Assembly: GCA_900751785.1 (NCBI GenBank)
Contig: CAADSM010000002.1
Location: 1 to 6,840 of the forward strand
Direction: 5' to 3'
DNA from: Lachnospiraceae bacterium
GTDB taxonomy: Bacteria > Bacillota > Clostridia > Lachnospirales > Lachnospiraceae
DNA length: 6,840 bases
Part shown: one piece after another, positions 6,695 through 6,840 of the stretch
Numbering within the stretch: the stretch's first letter is position 1
Layout of the letters: the number at the start of each line of letters is the position of its first letter
The notes under the pieces: model-generated
What the model was told of the DNA's origin: nothing
Database searches by the model: none
What the model saw: the letters and a program-made list of their open reading frames with translations, nothing else
Program-made: the position numbers and the translations under genes

Positions 6695-6723
6695 ATTATA
6701 ACGCCTTAGGCTTTTTCTGACAA
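6695..6723 (-). promoter_or_regulatory. sigma-A-type promoter of the PHP-domain gene
   Basis: On the - strand TTGTCA (6718-6723) and TATAAT (6695-6700) are separated by the optimal 17 nt. This is the best promoter match in the window. It places transcription start near 6688 and gives a leader of about 55 nt. A second TATAAT (6680-6685) lacks a good -35 partner. Confidence 0.75.
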
Positions 6724-6840
6724 CTACGGACACGTTCTTTTCAGGGTTGTTTCATGAACTATTCATGAGTAGCACTACCTTTTATAATCTTATTATTACA
6801 TCCCCATATCGTTTCTGGTAAGCTGATCACGTAAAAAAAC
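6724..6840. other. gene-free right edge with a possible outward promoter
   Basis: No coding frame is convincing here. The + strand has TATAAT at 6783-6788 with only a weak -35 (TATTCA, 6760-6765, spacing 17). Just upstream are two copies of TTCATGA (6751-6757 and 6762-6768), 11 bp apart. This would suit the control region of a gene starting to the right of the window, but no start codon or ribosome binding site is seen before the end. Confidence 0.3.

Noticed and set aside
5824..6720. 298-codon + strand frame across the PHP-domain gene
   Set aside because: It is antisense to a gene with clear metal-binding motifs, its own promoter and ribosome binding site. Its translation is not family-like.

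Overview
The window looks like chromosomal DNA of a low-to-moderate-GC Gram-positive anaerobe, most likely a gut Clostridia member of the Lachnospiraceae type. The evidence is the style of the proteins, the strong AGGAGG-type ribosome binding sites, the sigma-A-like promoters and a PD-(D/E)XK transposase tail of the kind common in that family. I could run no database search, so the family-level assignment is inference.

Layout, left to right. Positions 1-242 hold a possible 30-residue hydrophobic ORF on the + strand, ending in a strong, probably bidirectional terminator (193-242). Positions 270-716 (-) hold the broken C-terminal tail of a PD-(D/E)XK nuclease family transposase. It has lost its catalytic part and carries an in-frame stop. 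Next, on the - strand, come malQ (717-2222, 4-alpha-glucanotransferase) and, upstream of it, glgP (2348-4600, glycogen/maltodextrin phosphorylase), a probable glgP-malQ operon read right to left. A 242-bp intergenic region (4601-4842) holds divergent promoter candidates and a 12-bp palindrome. It separates glgP from a + strand AraC-family regulator (4843-5730). A long bidirectional terminator (5738-5801) lies between the regulator and a convergent - strand PHP-domain metal-dependent phosphoesterase (5818-6633), which has its own good promoter (6695-6723). The right edge (6724-6840) has no gene and may contain the promoter region of a gene beyond the window.

How the genes fit together. MalQ transfers and disproportionates alpha-1,4-glucan chains, making longer chains and free glucose. 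GlgP phosphorolyses long chains to glucose-1-phosphate. Together they are the usual cytoplasmic pair for using maltodextrin or glycogen. The divergent cupin-AraC regulator is a natural candidate for controlling them, but this rests on gene arrangement alone. The PHP protein is an independent transcription unit with no evident link to glucan metabolism.

I see no CRISPR array, rRNA, tRNA, intact insertion sequence or clear novel multi-gene system. The most unusual items are the transposase remnant sitting in frame directly after the malQ stop, the exactly placed CAG-to-TAG nonsense in its heptad repeat, the palindromic divergent promoter region, and a possible hairpin that loops out the glgP ribosome binding site.
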